DNA from: Bin87 sp034420475
Lineage (GTDB): Bacteria > Chloroflexota > Dehalococcoidia > Lucifugimonadales > UBA3495
Direction of reading: 5' to 3'
Length of the DNA stretch: 64,000 nt
Assembly: GCA_034420475.1 (NCBI GenBank)
Contig: DAOULH010000009.1
Location: 62,001-126,000, forward strand
In this document: positions 23,999 to 32,185 of the stretch, one piece after another
Position numbering within the stretch: position 1 is the first letter of the stretch
Layout of the letters: each line of letters starts with the position of its first letter
Position numbers and translations under genes: made by a program
Notes under the pieces: generated by a model
Database searches by the model: none
Seen by the model: only the letters and a program-made list of their open reading frames with translations
What the model was told of the DNA's origin: nothing

Positions 23999-25180
23999 TC
24001 AAGCAGATCGGCGGATGACCCTGCCGGCCAGATGCGCGGTGACGGCGGCTATGATTACCGGCATTGCGCCCAAAAAGAGCGGGGCAGATCTGAATGGCAT
24101 CCAGCCATAAGACTGGCTGACCACGCAAGCGGCCGCCAGGAAAATTCCCAGCGCCGAGACGACGCCGGCAATCCGGGGAGTTCCGCCGCCGGAGTCAAAC
24201 TTGCGATGCGCAGTGTTAGCGGCCACTTTACCGCCGATGATTACCACGGCCAGGCCGGCGACGAATTGCCACGGGTCCGGCAAGTAAGGCACGGCGTCAA
24301 CCACGCCGGCGACGTAGGCGAAAACGCTGATCACGGCGAGCAGCCAGGTCTCCCGACGGTCGGGGGTAACCATGACGAACAGCGCAGCGAGGGCCAGGGC
24401 GAAGCAGCCGGGGAGCAAGACGCTCGCAAGTGGACGAAGGCCGGCAAGCATCCCAAAGTGGCTGGCCCATAAAAGGTAATCGGCTCCGGCGGCGCACAGG
24501 CCGACGACTGCCACCAGTATCGCCAGCGCGGCAATGGAGGGTTGAGAGTGTGCCGGGAACGCTGGCAGGTATTGCTCCGGCGGAGCCCGGCCCGAGGTTC
24601 CGGCTCGGCCCGTCAGCCGCGCCGCGATGACCGCAGCAATCGGCGGCGCGCTTCCGCATATCAGCGCAAAGGGCAAAATATTCAGCGAACTGGAGCCACC
24701 GCTGCCGTCAAACCAACCTAAGTTGAGGTCGTAGTTCGTCCAGAATCCAATCACGACCGCCGTGGCCGCGCCCCCGATGGCAATGCCGGATACTCCCGCG
24801 GTGAGGGCAAAGCCGCTCCCGTCGCCAGTACCCGTTCGAGCCAGGGGATAGGCCAGCATACCGCCGCCGACGGCAATGGCTATCGCCACTGGGAAGGGCC
24901 AGATCAACAGGAACCATGCGCCGAAGCCCGCGGCGAGATAAGAGGCAACGCAGATCACCGCAACCAGCTTTGCTCCGCGCCGGTCGGGGGTTCGCAGGAT
25001 AAAGGCCAAGCCGATCACCAGCGCAATCGCGCCGGAGATGACGGTTGCCATGAGGATCGCGCTGGGGCCGCCACTTTCATCGGCAAAGCTCGTACAGCTG
25101 CCCGACAGCGTTGCCGCGCTCAGCGCAACGATTATTACGAACGGAAGCAACCGCCAGCGGGAGACCGTTGGCGGCTGCAT
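23999..25180 (-). CDS. Polytopic membrane protein of unknown function, about 393 aa
   Basis: A protein made almost wholly of hydrophobic segments (roughly eleven), for example PFPVAIAIAVGGGMLAYPLA and GIFLAAACVVSQSYGWMPF. It has an internal two-fold look: a TPDRR phrase and following helices occur near 70 (ILRTPDRRGAKLVAVICVAS) and again near 275 (VMVTPDRRETWLLAVISVFA). The start is uncertain: ATG 25180 is used, TTG 25195 is the alternative, and neither has a good ribosome site. No transporter signature is recognised. It sits between an intact and a decayed copy of the selenoprotein B-like 3' end. Confidence 0.65.
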   Translation of the reverse strand: MQPPTVSRWRLLPFVIIVALSAATLSGSCTSFADESGGPSAILMATVISGAIALVIGLAFILRTPDRRGAKLVAVICVASYLAAGFGAWFLLIWPFPVAIAIAVGGGMLAYPLARTGTGDGSGFALTAGVSGIAIGGAATAVVIGFWTNYDLNLGWFDGSGGSSSLNILPFALICGSAPPIAAVIAARLTGRAGTSGRAPPEQYLPAFPAHSQPSIAALAILVAVVGLCAAGADYLLWASHFGMLAGLRPLASVLLPGCFALALAALFVMVTPDRRETWLLAVISVFAYVAGVVDAVPYLPDPWQFVAGLAVVIIGGKVAANTAHRKFDSGGGTPRIAGVVSALGIFLAAACVVSQSYGWMPFRSAPLFLGAMPVIIAAVTAHLAGRVIRRSA

Positions 25181-25206
25181 TTCGGTGGACTGCAATTTGC
25201 CGTCGT

Positions 25207-26409
25207 TCAGCGGGAGAGGCCGTAGGCGGTGGCCTGGAGTTTGGCGTCGCCGGTGGCGTTGAGGCGGTGGGTGATGCTGTCGATGAGGGCGCCGACGGCG
25301 GTCTCGCCCCAGAACCAGGTGTGGATGTCGGCCTCGGTGTCGTTGGGACGCTGGGCCATGCGGGCTTCATAGCAGAAGGCCTTGAGGTCGTCGGCGCAGT
25401 AGCGGACGAACTGGGGCACCGACACGTCGGCGGGGCGCTCGTCCATGTCGGCGTCGTCGCGCTCGGCGTAGGCCTCCAGGAAGCGGATGATGCCACGGAA
25501 GCGGCGCTGGGGGATGCCGGTGATGCCCACGGCGGTGCGGCCGCGCTGCTGCTGCCACCGTTCGTAGTAGCCGCGCAGGGCGGTGATCTCATCGGCGGCG
25601 TCCAGGGGCTTGGCCGTGTCGCCATTGGTTGAAGCCGTCACCTCGGATGCCTGGGGCATACCGATGGGGCCGGCATCCTCGGGGTAGTCGGCGAGGACGG
25701 GGCCGCTTTCGGCGTCCAGGGTGGCGAGAGCGGCGGCGAGGACCTGGTGCTGGAATTTGGGGTCGTCGGGTTTGCCCATGGTGTAGCCGAAATAGAAGGG
25801 GACCCACAGGGCGCGGGGCGGGCGGACGCGCTCAGCGTGTTCACGCACGAGGGCGACGGCAATGGTGGTCAGGCCGGCTTCCTCGAAGACCCGGGCGAGC
25901 ACGCTCACGGCGTGGGTGCAGAGGGGTCAAGTGGGGGTCAGCAGGACGAGATCGACGCCTTCGGCCTTGAGGCGTTGGGCAACCTCGGGTCCGGTCTGCT
26001 CGGCAACTACGGTGCAATCGCGGAGGGCTCCCATGAAGGAGTAATGATTGGGGGCGACGGCGCCGATGACGCCGCGCTCGGCCAGTTCCCGCACGCGATC
26101 CACGGGGAAGGTGATGTTGATGTCCCGATAAATGGCCGTGCGGTCGAAGCCGATGCTGAAGTGGCTCTGGACGATGTCCGCCGGGTCGGAGTCGCTGGGG
26201 ATGACGCGGTAGGTGGACTCGCCGCCGGGATGGTCGCGGTTGAATGGCTTGTCGTCACGCAGGTGGAGGCCGGCGGTGGTGACGATGGCGGCAGTGGCCT
26301 GGGACAGCGGCTTCGAGAGCGGCGACCAGGGAGCGCCCTCGTCTTCCCGGCAGGGGAAGAACTGAAGCATCTGGCGCTGGACTTCGGACAGGACGGACAG
26401 GCGGGGCAT
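25207..26409 (-). CDS. Selenoprotein B (glycine/sarcosine/betaine reductase B)-family protein with in-frame TGA (Sec161)
   Basis: Read through TGA 25929-25927 this is one 400-residue protein; without it there would be a 160-residue half and a second frame with no start signal. The first half carries WSPLSKPLSQATAAIVTTAG, LHLRDDKPFNRDHPGG and RELAERGVIGAVAPNHYSFM, familiar from this family. The TGA falls in LLTPT-U-PLCTHAVSVLA, where relatives have a CPLC-type redox pair, and is followed in frame by VREHAERVRPPRALWVPFYF. The result is a UxxC redox motif. A small hairpin is possible 12 bases past the TGA (25900-25914). The ATG has GAGGT upstream. The C-terminal 240 residues extend beyond the usual domain. 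Likely a thiol/selenol reductase-like enzyme; substrate unknown. Confidence 0.85.
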
Positions 26410-26422
26410 ACACTACCTCACT

Positions 26423-26776
26423 TTACCCGAGCAATGACAACACCCGGTGGACAAATTCATGCACGCGGCGACGTAGAGCATCCAACTCGTAGTCGCCGAT
26501 GTCATCGTGATAAAAATTACGGTGGAACCTTTCGGCGTGAGCGAACCCATACTCGATTGTAGGGTCGTCATGCTCGTCGGACAGCCGTTCCGCAGTATCT
26601 CGGAACGAGTTGTGGCTGCCGAGGCGACGACCCTGGCGCATGGCGACAGCCATCAAGGCGTGCGTAGCAGCGCCCCAAAGTTTCTCCGATGCTTGCAGTT
26701 GATCTCCTATGGCGAACTCCCGGTCTGATTCCTCCAGGAAGTCCAACGCAATCCTTGCGTGGTCATCCATCAACAT
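26423..26776 (-). CDS. PaREP1-like helical protein (second of a tandem pair)
   Basis: 117 residues, all-helical, with the phrase ASEKLWGAATHALMAVAMRQ near 29-48 and SHNSFRDTAERLSDEHDD after it. This plan matches the PaREP1/HEPN-like superfamily of small archaeal and bacterial proteins. A typical HEPN catalytic RxxxxH is not clear. The start overlaps the stop of the upstream paralogue by seven bases, and the selenoprotein B-like gene starts 13 bases downstream, so these form a tight minus-strand operon. Confidence 0.65.
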   Translation of the reverse strand: MLMDDHARIALDFLEESDREFAIGDQLQASEKLWGAATHALMAVAMRQGRRLGSHNSFRDTAERLSDEHDDPTIEYGFAHAERFHRNFYHDDIGDYELDALRRRVHEFVHRVLSLLG

Positions 26777-27144
26777 GCCATCGCCAGCAGGCGACGGATG
26801 AAATCGCGGGCTTTGGCGCCATCGTAGGCTAAGGACCGGAACTCCATGAAGTCCGTCTCTGCATTTTCGCGGAAGTTTTCCGCGTAGACGTACATTGACG
26901 GGATAAGGTCGTCACCCTCTTCGCCCAGCCGTTCGACCACGAGTCGCAGAGCCTGACGGCTGCCATCGCAGGGCCAGCCTCGGTGCGCGGCAACCGCCAT
27001 TACCGCTTGCACTGTTGCATCCCAGAGTGCGGCGGAGGCCGGCAAGTGCTTTCGTGCGGCGAACTTGCGGTCCGAGTCGACCAACAGCTCCCGCGCCTTA
27101 CGGGCGTGGTCCGATGCCGTGAGGGGGTACGCTTCCGTAGCCAT
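26770..27144 (-). CDS. PaREP1-like helical protein (first of a tandem pair)
   Basis: 124 residues, a diverged paralogue of the next gene: DHARKARELLVDSDRKFAAR aligns with DHARIALDFLEESDREFAIG, and ASAALWDATVQAVMAVAAHR aligns with ASEKLWGAATHALMAVAMRQ. Both proteins end in a similar hydrophobic helix. The ATG at 27144 was chosen as the first that preserves this alignment. The alcohol dehydrogenase gene ends 58 bases upstream on the same strand. Confidence 0.65.
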   Translation of the reverse strand: MATEAYPLTASDHARKARELLVDSDRKFAARKHLPASAALWDATVQAVMAVAAHRGWPCDGSRQALRLVVERLGEEGDDLIPSMYVYAENFRENAETDFMEFRSLAYDGAKARDFIRRLLAMAC

Positions 27145-27202
27145 GATGGGCGTATGACGGGGGAGGTTGCAGGGGCGAAGCGATCCGCCCCTGTAGAGCC
27201 GG

Positions 27203-28303
27203 CTAGTCGAACATGATGGCGCCGCGGCCGATTTCGCCGCGGTCGAGGTCGGCGTAGGCCTCGTTGATCTGATCGAGGGTGTAGTGGCGGACGACGAGGT
27301 CGTCAAGGTTGAGCTTGCCGGACTGGTAGAGATCGACCATGACGGGCATGTCGGTGCGGGAGCGGGCGGAGCCGTAGTAGGAACCGCGCAGGGTCTTCTC
27401 GTTGCGCACCAGGTCGACGGCGTTGATGCCGGCCTCCTGGCCCCAGGGGGCGATGCCGACGACGGTGACGACGCCACGCTTGGCGGCCATGTCGTAGGCG
27501 GCCTTGGTGGTGTCGCCGCTGCCGAAGACCTCGAAGGTGTAGTCAGCGCCGCGGCCGCCGGTGAGTTCGCGGACCTGCCGGACCGGGTCCTGGTCGGCGG
27601 CGTTGACGGTGTGGGTGGCACCGAAGCGCATGGCGAACTCCAACTGGGCCTCGCGGATGTCCACGGCGATGATCTGGCCGGCGTTGGCCAGCGCGGCCCC
27701 CATGATGACGTTGAGGCCGACGCCGCCGCATCCGATGACGGCGACGGTGCTGCCAGCCTTGATCTCGGCGCTGTAGAGGGCCGCGCCGACGCCGGTGGTC
27801 ACCGAGCAGCCGATCATGGCGGCCTTGTCCATGGGCACCGGGCTGGACACGGGCACGACGCCGGTTTCGGGGAGTACCGCGTACTCGGCGAAACAGGCCA
27901 CCTTGCCCATGTGGTGAATGTCCTTGCCGTCGGCGTGGAGGCGGGTGGTGCCGTCGAGGAGGTTGGCGCCGGTGGCCGCGTGGAGGTCGCACAGGTTGCT
28001 GTGGCCCTCGAGGCAGGAACGGCAGCGTCCGCAGGCGGGGACAAAGGAGAGGATGACCTGGTCGCCCTCGCTGGCCAGGGTGACGCCGGGTCCGGTCTGG
28101 ACGACGGTGCCGGCGCCCTCGTGTCCGAGGACGACGGGGATGGCGATGGGGGCGTCGCCGTGCATGAAGTGGCGGTCGCTGCGGCAGATGCCGGCGGAAC
28201 CGACCTTCACCAGGACCTCGCCGGCCTTCGGCTCGTCAAGGTCGACCTCGCAGATATCGAGAGGCTGACCAACTTCCCACAATACGGCAGCTTTTACCTT
28301 CAC
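27203..28303 (-). CDS. Zinc-dependent alcohol dehydrogenase (class III-like MDR)
   Basis: 366 residues from GTG 28303 with a strong AGGAGGG site. Catalytic zinc ligands are in AGICRSDRHFMHGD (Cys near 39) and LGHEGAGTV (His-Glu near 60). The structural zinc site is CGRCRSCLEGHSNLC. The Rossmann motif VIGCGGVGLNVIMGAALANA binds NAD(P), with VDI as the cofactor-specificity strand. It oxidises an alcohol or the reverse; class III relatives act on S-hydroxymethyl thiols. It is first in a likely operon with the PaREP1 pair and the selenoprotein B-like gene. Confidence 0.93.
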   Translation of the reverse strand: MKVKAAVLWEVGQPLDICEVDLDEPKAGEVLVKVGSAGICRSDRHFMHGDAPIAIPVVLGHEGAGTVVQTGPGVTLASEGDQVILSFVPACGRCRSCLEGHSNLCDLHAATGANLLDGTTRLHADGKDIHHMGKVACFAEYAVLPETGVVPVSSPVPMDKAAMIGCSVTTGVGAALYSAEIKAGSTVAVIGCGGVGLNVIMGAALANAGQIIAVDIREAQLEFAMRFGATHTVNAADQDPVRQVRELTGGRGADYTFEVFGSGDTTKAAYDMAAKRGVVTVVGIAPWGQEAGINAVDLVRNEKTLRGSYYGSARSRTDMPVMVDLYQSGKLNLDDLVVRHYTLDQINEAYADLDRGEIGRGAIMFD

Positions 28304-28430
28304 AACGAGTCCCTCCTGAGGGTGACGGCGCGGATGTTCGCAGTGGCGATGCGCCGGGTACGGATAGCGCGTCCATTGTAGATTACGAGGCGGGATACGG
28401 CTAGGGTGGAGCGAGCTGCGGCAACCAAGG

Positions 28431-28886
28431 CTATCGCATATGGATGTTGGCGAATTGGGAGAGGATGTTGATGAGGAAGCTGTCGTCCCAGCCGGCCCGC
28501 TTCAGCTTGCCCCGCATTGACCCCTTGCTCGGTTCCAGTCGCGCCAGGTTCAGCGCCAGTCTGCGCAGCCGGGCCAGGTTCTCCGCACAATATCCCTTCC
28601 GGTTTCGCGCCTGGTCTTCGTTGCAGGTTACGTCCAGCGCCCAATGCAATCGGTTCTCAATGCCCCAGTGTCGCCGCACAATGTCGTTGCAACGCTCCGG
28701 CGGCCAAGCCTGGCTCAGCAGGCAGTAGCGAGTTTGCTCGCTGGCACCGCCTTCTTTCCGGCGGGTTGCGCTCACCTTGCCCGCCGCCTGCAAACCGGGC
28801 CAGTCATGCCGTTCTTGCAGCCTGGCGATGCGATTGGTAAAAGATCGGGCTGACGCTGGCAGCGCGGGCATTGACGGCCCTGCCAC
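28431..28886 (-). pseudogene. ISAs1-family transposase remnant (C-terminal part)
   Basis: About 150 residues of the C-terminal catalytic region: YCLLSQAWPPERCNDIVRRH then WGIENRLHWALDVTCNEDQA, followed by RLRRLALNLARLEPS. The WxIENxLHWxLDVxFxED pattern is diagnostic of ISAs1/DDE transposases. The N-terminal two thirds are missing, and upstream runs into a family B repeat, so the element is dead. No inverted repeats of an intact IS are visible. Confidence 0.85.
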
Positions 28887-28908
28887 GGCAACCGTTGGGT
28901 TGACCGGG

Positions 28909-29020
28909 TATCATTGCGAGGCGCTTGCGCCGTGGCAATCTCGCCAGGTTCTGCAATGCACCACCGAGATTGCCACGCTGCGCTCGCAATGACGTTTCCC
29001 TGAGAGTCTAAACAGTTACG
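28909..29020. repeat. Family B element, left-truncated copy 3
   Basis: TATCATTGCGAGGCGCTTGC to CTGAGAGTCTAAACAGTTAC. The right terminal repeat is present, the left is lost next to the transposase remnant. It abuts the 3' end of tRNA-Ser. Confidence 0.75.
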
Positions 29021-29022
29021 AT

Positions 29023-29110
29023 TGGCGGAGGGAGTGGGATTCGAACCCACGAACCCGTTAGGGTTAACGGTTTTCAAGACCGTCGCAATCGTCCACTCTG
29101 CCATCCCTCC
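29023..29110 (-). tRNA. tRNA-Ser (anticodon UGA)
   Basis: On the minus strand the acceptor arms GGAGGGA and TCCCTCC pair perfectly, followed by a G discriminator and an encoded CCA. The anticodon stem-loop ACGGT-CTTGAAA-ACCGT gives anticodon TGA. A long variable arm (AACCCTAACGGGTT) and the T-loop GTGGG-TTCGAAT-CCCAC are typical of serine tRNAs. It reads UCA and related serine codons. Confidence 0.95.
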
Positions 29111-29172
29111 CCAGCGCCGGACGTCCATTGTAATGCCGCCGGCCCGCGGGCGTACAGACCGGCCGGCACACT

Positions 29173-29332
29173 GTAACTGTTCAGAATTCAGGGGGTTGTC
29201 ATTGCGAGGCGCTGGCGCCGTGTCAATCTCGACGCCGTAGCCGCAACGTCTGCCCCAAAGGACTCCCCGGCGGCAACGAGATTGCCGCGCTGCGCTCGCA
29301 ATGACACTTTCCCCGCAACTCTGAACAGTTAC
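29173..29332. mobile_element. Complete family B MITE-like element, copy 4, with 8-bp target duplication
   Basis: 160 bases with perfect 13-base terminal inverted repeats (GTAACTGTTCAGA ... TCTGAACAGTTAC). It is flanked on both sides by the direct repeat GGCACACT (29165-29172 and 29333-29340). It holds no gene, only nested palindromic arms (GTCATTGCGAGGCGCTGGCG, GCGCTGCGCTCGCAATGAC). This is the standard structure of a non-autonomous transposed element. Confidence 0.9.
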
Positions 29333-29422
29333 GGCACACTTGCCGTTAGAGTCGTCCGCGGTCAGCAGGGCGGCATCCCGCGGCTATAATGTCCGGCACT
29401 GCATTGCCGATGGAGCCGCCAA

Positions 29423-30589
29423 ATGCCCGAAGACCTGGTCCGCGTCGCCCAAAACCTTGTGCCGGAAATCCTGGCCAACCTTGATCGGATCGACGCTGAA
29501 CGTCAACTTCCGCCCGATCTGGCGCGCCGGATGGCGGCGCACAACCTCTTCTGCCTGTACGCGCCGCAGGCGTTGGGCGGCCCCGAACTTGACCCGCTGA
29601 CGGCGTTTCGGGTGGTGGAGACCATATCCCAGGCCGACGGTTCCGCCGGGTGGTGCGTGTTCAATGGCAGCGCAATCACCGCGGCCCTGGCTCGCCTGAC
29701 CGCTGACGCCGTGAAGGAGATTTTCGGCGACCCGCCGGCCATGCTGGGCTCCGGCTCGGCCCGGCCGGAAGGCACCGCCACCATCGCCGAGGGCGGATAC
29801 ACCATCAACGGACGCTGGAACTACCTGAGCGGCATCGACCATTCCACCGCGCTGTTCCTCAACTGTCGTGTCCTGCAACACGACGGGTCGCCGGCGCGGA
29901 ACGAGGATGGTAGTCCGGCCATGCAGGTCGCCATCCTGCCGGTGGCGTCGGGCACGGTTATCGACAACTGGACGACCCTGGGGATGCGGGGCACCGCCAG
30001 CAACGACTGCGAGTATTCCGACGTGTTCGTGCCGGCGCGCCATACGTACCGCAGAGGCGACCCTTCGCATCACCCTGGCCCGCTGTACAATCCAGCCCAG
30101 ACCTCCATCCTGATCAGCTGGACCCTGGCGGCGGCCAACGCCCTGGGCATGGCTCGCGGCGCGATGAATGCGTTTCACGACCTGGCCACCGGCGCCGGCA
30201 CCACCAACTCGCCCATGCTGCTGCGCGACCGCAACTACGTGCAGATCGCATACGGAGAGTGCGAGGCCATCCTGGACGGGGCGCGCACCTACGTGCTGGA
30301 CGCCGTCAGCAGCATGTGGGACGCCCAGGTGCACCAAAAGCCCGATCTGATGGAGCGGGCCGTCCGGGCTCGGCTGGCTATAACCCACGCCATCCGCCGC
30401 TCCGTGGACGTTGTGGACCGGTTGTTCAACGTTGCCGGCACCAATGCCATCCACCGCTCGGTGGGGCTGGAGCGGTTTTTCCGCGACCTGCACGTCAGCG
30501 GCCAGCACATATCCGGGCTGCCCAACAACTTCGAGTACGGCGGGCAGGTCTTAATGGGCGCGGACACCACGGCTTCGCTGTACGCCTGA
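29423..30589 (+). CDS. Acyl-CoA dehydrogenase-fold flavin monooxygenase-like protein (HsaA/HpaB type)
   Basis: 388 residues with GGAG upstream and a TATAAT box at 29385. The fold is that of acyl-CoA dehydrogenases: N-terminal helices (DRIDAERQLPPDLARRMAAH), then GSAGWCVFNGSAI and GYTINGRWNYLSGIDHS, and the C-terminal helical domain of the flavin-hydroxylase subgroup ending HISGLPNNFEYGGQVLMGAD. That ending and the lack of the acyl-CoA catalytic glutamate region point to a reduced-flavin-dependent hydroxylase rather than beta-oxidation. No flavin reductase partner is adjacent. Substrate unknown. Confidence 0.82.
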   Translation: MPEDLVRVAQNLVPEILANLDRIDAERQLPPDLARRMAAHNLFCLYAPQALGGPELDPLTAFRVVETISQADGSAGWCVFNGSAITAALARLTADAVKEIFGDPPAMLGSGSARPEGTATIAEGGYTINGRWNYLSGIDHSTALFLNCRVLQHDGSPARNEDGSPAMQVAILPVASGTVIDNWTTLGMRGTASNDCEYSDVFVPARHTYRRGDPSHHPGPLYNPAQTSILISWTLAAANALGMARGAMNAFHDLATGAGTTNSPMLLRDRNYVQIAYGECEAILDGARTYVLDAVSSMWDAQVHQKPDLMERAVRARLAITHAIRRSVDVVDRLFNVAGTNAIHRSVGLERFFRDLHVSGQHISGLPNNFEYGGQVLMGADTTASLYA

Positions 30590-30592
30590 ACC

Positions 30593-30919
30593 ATGGAGCA
30601 CCTGCTTGACTTCCTGGCGAAAATAGTCCTCGCCTTGCCGTCTGACTATCGGACGCTCATGGTCTTGATGATCATGGCTACCATCATGCTCGTCGGCGCC
30701 AGGCGCATATCGCGCGCTTCCCGCGCCGAACGCCTGCCATTGGGGGCATCTTCTCCGTACTTTGACACCATAATCCTTTGGCTAGTGTATTTGATGGCCT
30801 TCTCGTCGGCAGCGCTATTTTTCTTTCATTTGGGGGTTAGCATTGGGCGCGAGGCGGCGGATGCCTTTAGCCAGGCGGCCAACCAAATTGCCAACGTCTC
30901 GCGCTACCCACCAGGTTAG
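30593..30919 (+). CDS. Small two-helix membrane protein
   Basis: 108 residues starting three bases after the flavoenzyme stop, so probably co-translated. Helices: LMVLMIMATIMLVGAR near 22-37 and FDTIILWLVYLMAFSSAALF near 57-76, with a basic loop between (RRISRASRAERLPLG). Its last 105 bases overlap the end of the opposite-strand gene at 30815-31204. No family recognised. Confidence 0.55.
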   Translation: MEHLLDFLAKIVLALPSDYRTLMVLMIMATIMLVGARRISRASRAERLPLGASSPYFDTIILWLVYLMAFSSAALFFFHLGVSIGREAADAFSQAANQIANVSRYPPG

Positions 30920-31204
30920 CCCGATAGACGCGCTCAGCCAAACCAGCCCGGAAATCAGAAACAGCCACGTTCCGGCAAGCACAATGCCGCGGTTTTCCAA
31001 ACTGTCTCCCCAAGGTACGATATAGAGACTCGCCGCTAGACCGATGCCGGAGACAGCCAGAATGGCAATGACCACAAATTGTTTGTCCTGCCTGAGCTTT
31101 GTAGCCCAGCCGCGCGGCTCCTCAACCTCTCGTTGCGTTTCCCCCGCTTCCACGGTCAAACGCCCCGTTTCCAGATTCCCCTTATCCCTGTCCGCAGTCG
31201 CCAT
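30815..31204 (-). CDS. Small two-helix membrane protein, convergent with 30593
   Basis: 129 residues with a good GGGAGG ribosome site before the ATG. A charged N-terminal half (DRDKGNLETGRLTVEAGETQ) leads to two membrane helices (FVVIAILAVSGIGLAASLYI and GIVLAGTWLFLISGLVWLSA) and a basic tail. The 3' end overlaps the opposite-strand gene by 105 bases. No family recognised. Confidence 0.6.
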   Translation of the reverse strand: MATADRDKGNLETGRLTVEAGETQREVEEPRGWATKLRQDKQFVVIAILAVSGIGLAASLYIVPWGDSLENRGIVLAGTWLFLISGLVWLSASIGLTWWVARDVGNLVGRLAKGIRRLAPNANPQMKEK

Positions 31205-31267
31205 CGTGGGCCTCCCTCGGCCTTAATCATACCGGCGACCCGCGGGCCTGACAAACTCACGGAACCC

Positions 31268-31942
31268 CTACACCGGGAAGATGCGCTGGTACACCCCCGG
31301 CGATCCTTCGCCGTGGACCATGTGGGGGCGCACCTCGTGGGTCCAGACCGGGGTGACGATCTGGCTCCAGTTCCGCCAGGCGTCGCTCTCCGCGATTTCC
31401 AGCGACTCCATCTCGTGGACCGTGGCGTACTTGGGCTCGCCCATCACCGCCTGGAACCGGCGGGCGCGGATGTAGCCGGGGATGTCCAGGGCCATGGGCA
31501 GCCGTTCGTTGTTGTAGGCGTCGTTCCACTTGGCCTCAAGGTGGTCCGGGATGGACATTCGGCCCACCAGGATCAGCGGCGACATGCCGGCCTGCGCCGT
31601 TTCCTCGGATAACTCCTGGGGGTGCACCCGCTGGTACAGGTTGCGGATGTATTCCGTGCCGATGACGCTGGGGGACATGCGCCGCGACCACTCGGTGGGC
31701 TCGTTCAGCCACTTCTGCCACTCGTCCGAATACCAGGCCTCGTGGCTGTCCAGTTCGTAAACGGCCAGGTACTTGGGGCCGCCCTGGACCGCCTGGTAGC
31801 GCGCCGCATCGAGCACGCCCGGTATCGACAGCCGCTCCGGGATGTGTTCCTCGTTGTACCAGCGGTTGTACTCCTCGTCGTGCTCCGGCGCCACGTCGCT
31901 GTACACCAGCAGCAGGCCGTCGCCCTTTTTCCTCGTCGCCAT
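31268..31942 (-). CDS. Duplicated ferredoxin-like (EthD/dimeric alpha-beta barrel-type) protein
   Basis: 224 residues from ATG 31942 (GGAG eight bases upstream). Two similar halves are seen. LLLVYSDVAPEHDEEYNRWY then NEEHIPERLSIPGVLDAARY in the first matches LILVGRMSIPDHLEAKWNDA then YNNERLPMALDIPGYIRARR in the second, each followed by KYLAVYEL or KYATVHEM. The W-Y/D-N-E-H/R-P-R-L-x-I-P-G pattern is typical of EthD-like small oxygenase-fold or stress proteins. The duplication makes a pseudo-dimer in one chain. Function unknown. Confidence 0.75.
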   Translation of the reverse strand: MATRKKGDGLLLVYSDVAPEHDEEYNRWYNEEHIPERLSIPGVLDAARYQAVQGGPKYLAVYELDSHEAWYSDEWQKWLNEPTEWSRRMSPSVIGTEYIRNLYQRVHPQELSEETAQAGMSPLILVGRMSIPDHLEAKWNDAYNNERLPMALDIPGYIRARRFQAVMGEPKYATVHEMESLEIAESDAWRNWSQIVTPVWTHEVRPHMVHGEGSPGVYQRIFPV

Positions 31943-32040
31943 CGTTCTACTCCGTATCACGGCACGCCGGGCGGCGTCGCCGGGTCGTCAAACTGGTGGG
32001 CAGTATAGCACCGGGGCGGGCGACGGCCGGCGGCAAGCGT

Positions 32041-32185
32041 TCAGTTTGTTCTTACATCGATGCACAGGATCAACAGGATGAAATTTGACGCGCTGATTGT
32101 TCCGACCTCCTGATCACGGCGGAATTTCAGCCGCTATCGTGCTCAGTCCAAATCATGTCCATCCTGTGCATCGATGTCAGTTTGT
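32041..32185. repeat. Family D inverted-repeat element, copy 4
   Basis: CAGTTTGTTCTTACATCGAT, GCACAGGATCAACAGGAT on the left and ATGTCCATCCTGTGCATCGA, TGTCAGTTTGTC on the right. The centre (about 60 bases) is unrelated to copies 2 and 3. Confidence 0.7.
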
